64,000 nucleotides of DNA from Delphinapterus leucas. Taxonomy: Eukaryota; Chordata; Mammalia; Artiodactyla; Monodontidae. Made by a program: the position numbers and the translations under genes. Location: positions 70,253,004 through 70,317,003 of the forward strand of contig NW_022098076.1 of the NCBI RefSeq assembly GCF_002288925.2. Direction: 5' to 3'. Position 1 is the first letter of the stretch, and each line of letters begins with the position of its first letter. Below are positions 63,001-64,000 of this stretch, in pieces. The notes below the pieces were generated by a model. The model saw only the letters and a program-made list of their open reading frames with translations, ran no database searches and was not told where the DNA came from.

Positions 63001-64000
63001 ATCTTTATGATTTCTTTCCTTCTGCTAACTTCTTTGGGTTTTGTTTGTTCTTCTTTCTCAAGTTCTTTTAGGTGTAAGGTTACATTGTTTATGTGAGATT
63101 TTTCTTGTTTCTTGATGTATGCTTGTATAGCTATAAGCTTTCCTCTTAGAACTGCTTTTGCTGCATCCCATACATTTTGGATCATTGTGTTTTCATTGCC
63201 ATTTCTCTCAAGGTATTTTTTGATATCCTCTTTGATTTCTTCAGTGATCTCTTGGTTATTTCATAACATATTGTTTAGCCTCTATGTGTTTGTGTTTTTT
63301 ACGTTTTTTTTTCCCTGTAATTCATTTCTAATCTCATAGCGTTGTTGTCAGAAGAGATGCTTGTTATGATTTCAATCTTCTTAAATTTACTGAGGCTTGA
63401 TTTGTGACCCAAGATGTGATCTATCCTGGTGAATGTTCCATGTACACTTGAAAAGAAGGTATAATCTGCTGGTTTTGGATGGAATATCCTATAAATATCA
63501 ATTAACTCTATCTGGTCTATTGTGTAATTTAAAGTTTCTGCTTCCTTATTTATTTTCATTTTGGATGATCTGTCCATTGGTGTAAGTGAGGTGTTAAAGT
63601 CCCCCACTATTATTATATTACTGTCAATTTCCTCTTACAGCTGTTAGCAGTTGCCTTATGTATTGAGGTGCTCATATGCTGGGTCCATATATATTTAGAA
63701 TTGTTTTATCTTCTTCTTGGATTGATCCCTTGATTATTATGTAGTGTCTTTCCTTGTCTCTTGCAACATTATTTATTTTAAAGTCTATTTTATCTAATAT
63801 GAGTATTGCTACTCCAGCTTTCTTTTGATTTCCATTTGCATGGACTATCTTTTTCCATCCCCTCACTTTCAGTCTGTATGTGTCCCTAGGTCTGAAGTGG
63901 GTCTCTTGTGGACAGCATATATATGGGTCTTGTTTTCTATCTATTTAGCAAGCCTGTGTCTTTTGTTTGGAGCATTTAATCCATTCACTTTTAAGGTAAT
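60031..64000 (-). pseudogene. L1 ORF2 remnant (endonuclease/reverse transcriptase)
   Basis: Reading right to left, the window edge is at the N-terminus (ITLKVNGLNAP-like). Endonuclease pieces lie at 63672-63866 and 63299-63607 (GDFNTSLTPMDRSS, RIDHILGHKSSLSKFKK). Reverse transcriptase follows at 62142-62400 ([20 protein letters not shown]) and 61292-61990, with the catalytic FADD box intact near 61750. The C-terminal region is open for 214 codons at 60632-61276 and continues at 60031-60420 (WMDLETVIQSEVSQKEK). The endonuclease SDH motif reads SDN, so the catalytic His is lost. Several frameshifts and a SINE break the frame. It is better preserved than the 25-31 kb copy. Confidence 0.9.
62406..62633 (-). 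mobile_element. CHR SINE inserted in L1 ORF2
   Basis: T-rich tail with G interruptions (62406-62441), TGCTGTATGCGGGCCTCTCA, and an end at ACCAGGGAAGCTC. L1 sequence resumes on both sides, but about 45 bp of L1 are missing at the junction and no TSD is visible. Confidence 0.93.

Larger units (their letters stand above)
50994..64000 (-). other. ERBB4: ERBB4 intron upstream of the exon (partial)
   Basis: This is the 3' part of the intron before the exon, in gene orientation. It holds a CHR SINE, a hAT transposon, MER5A, MIR, L2-like sequence and the start of a large L1. No second exon with splice sites and kinase-like coding was seen. This fits the very large introns known for ERBB4. Confidence 0.85.
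59845..64000 (-). mobile_element. L1 LINE, 3' end and ORF2, running off the window
   Basis: The 3' end (T-rich at about 59845-59865) is on the left. The element reads leftward in the sense direction of ERBB4 and continues past 64000 toward ORF1. It is collinear with the L1 at 25-31 kb. A CHR SINE interrupts it at 62406-62633. The tail is short and mixed (TTTTTTTCTTTTTTATACAG on the plus strand). The TSD cannot be checked because the 5' end is outside the window. Confidence 0.93.

Overview
This window is nuclear DNA from a mammal, almost certainly a cetacean. It is AT-rich, intron-like sequence full of interspersed repeats. The best taxonomic marker is eleven copies of the tRNA-derived CHR-type SINE of the cetacean/hippo/ruminant lineage, mostly the short GC-rich form that starts GGGCTTCCCTGGTGGCGCAG. 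No ruminant Bov-A or BovB element was recognised. Cetartiodactyl L1 elements and older MIR, L2, CR1/L3, MER5A, hAT and LTR remnants make up the rest. No bacterial or viral gene cluster and no CRISPR array is present.

The only host coding sequence I can support is one 186-bp exon on the minus strand (50808-50993). It has consensus splice sites and encodes 62 residues of a receptor tyrosine kinase domain: the end of helix C, the hinge with the Thr gatekeeper and the hinge Cys, and the region up to ...VQIAK. It is ERBB4 (HER4), the exon equivalent to EGFR exon 20. The gene is transcribed right to left, so 50994-64000 is the end of the upstream intron and 1-50807 is the start of the downstream intron. 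No other exon was found.

Layout: 1-25 kb is old L2/MIR/L1 fragments with five CHR SINEs, an old hAT element at 19.4 kb and long stretches of unassigned intron. 25.1-30.9 kb is a near full-length, dead L1 on the plus strand, flanked by degenerate target-site duplications (TSDs). 31.1-31.6 kb is a very old CR1/L3 LINE fragment. 32-50 kb holds four CHR SINEs, many MIRs, an old solitary LTR inserted in a MIR, and L2 remnants. 50.8-51.0 kb is the ERBB4 exon. 52.7-55.6 kb holds a CHR SINE, a 626-bp hAT DNA transposon with a perfect 8-bp TSD, MER5A and MIR. 57.7-59.8 kb is L2-like. 59.85-64 kb is a second L1 on the minus strand, interrupted by a CHR SINE and running off the window.

I see no undescribed functional system. 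The most useful leads are the inverted SINE and L1 pairs flanking a single in-frame kinase exon (possible circular RNA or editing substrates), a SINE insertion that apparently deleted about 45 bp of its L1 target, the nested LTR-in-MIR insertion, and a possible Glu-to-Asp difference in the ERBB4 hinge region. Repeat family names rest on recalled consensus sequences and were not checked by alignment.
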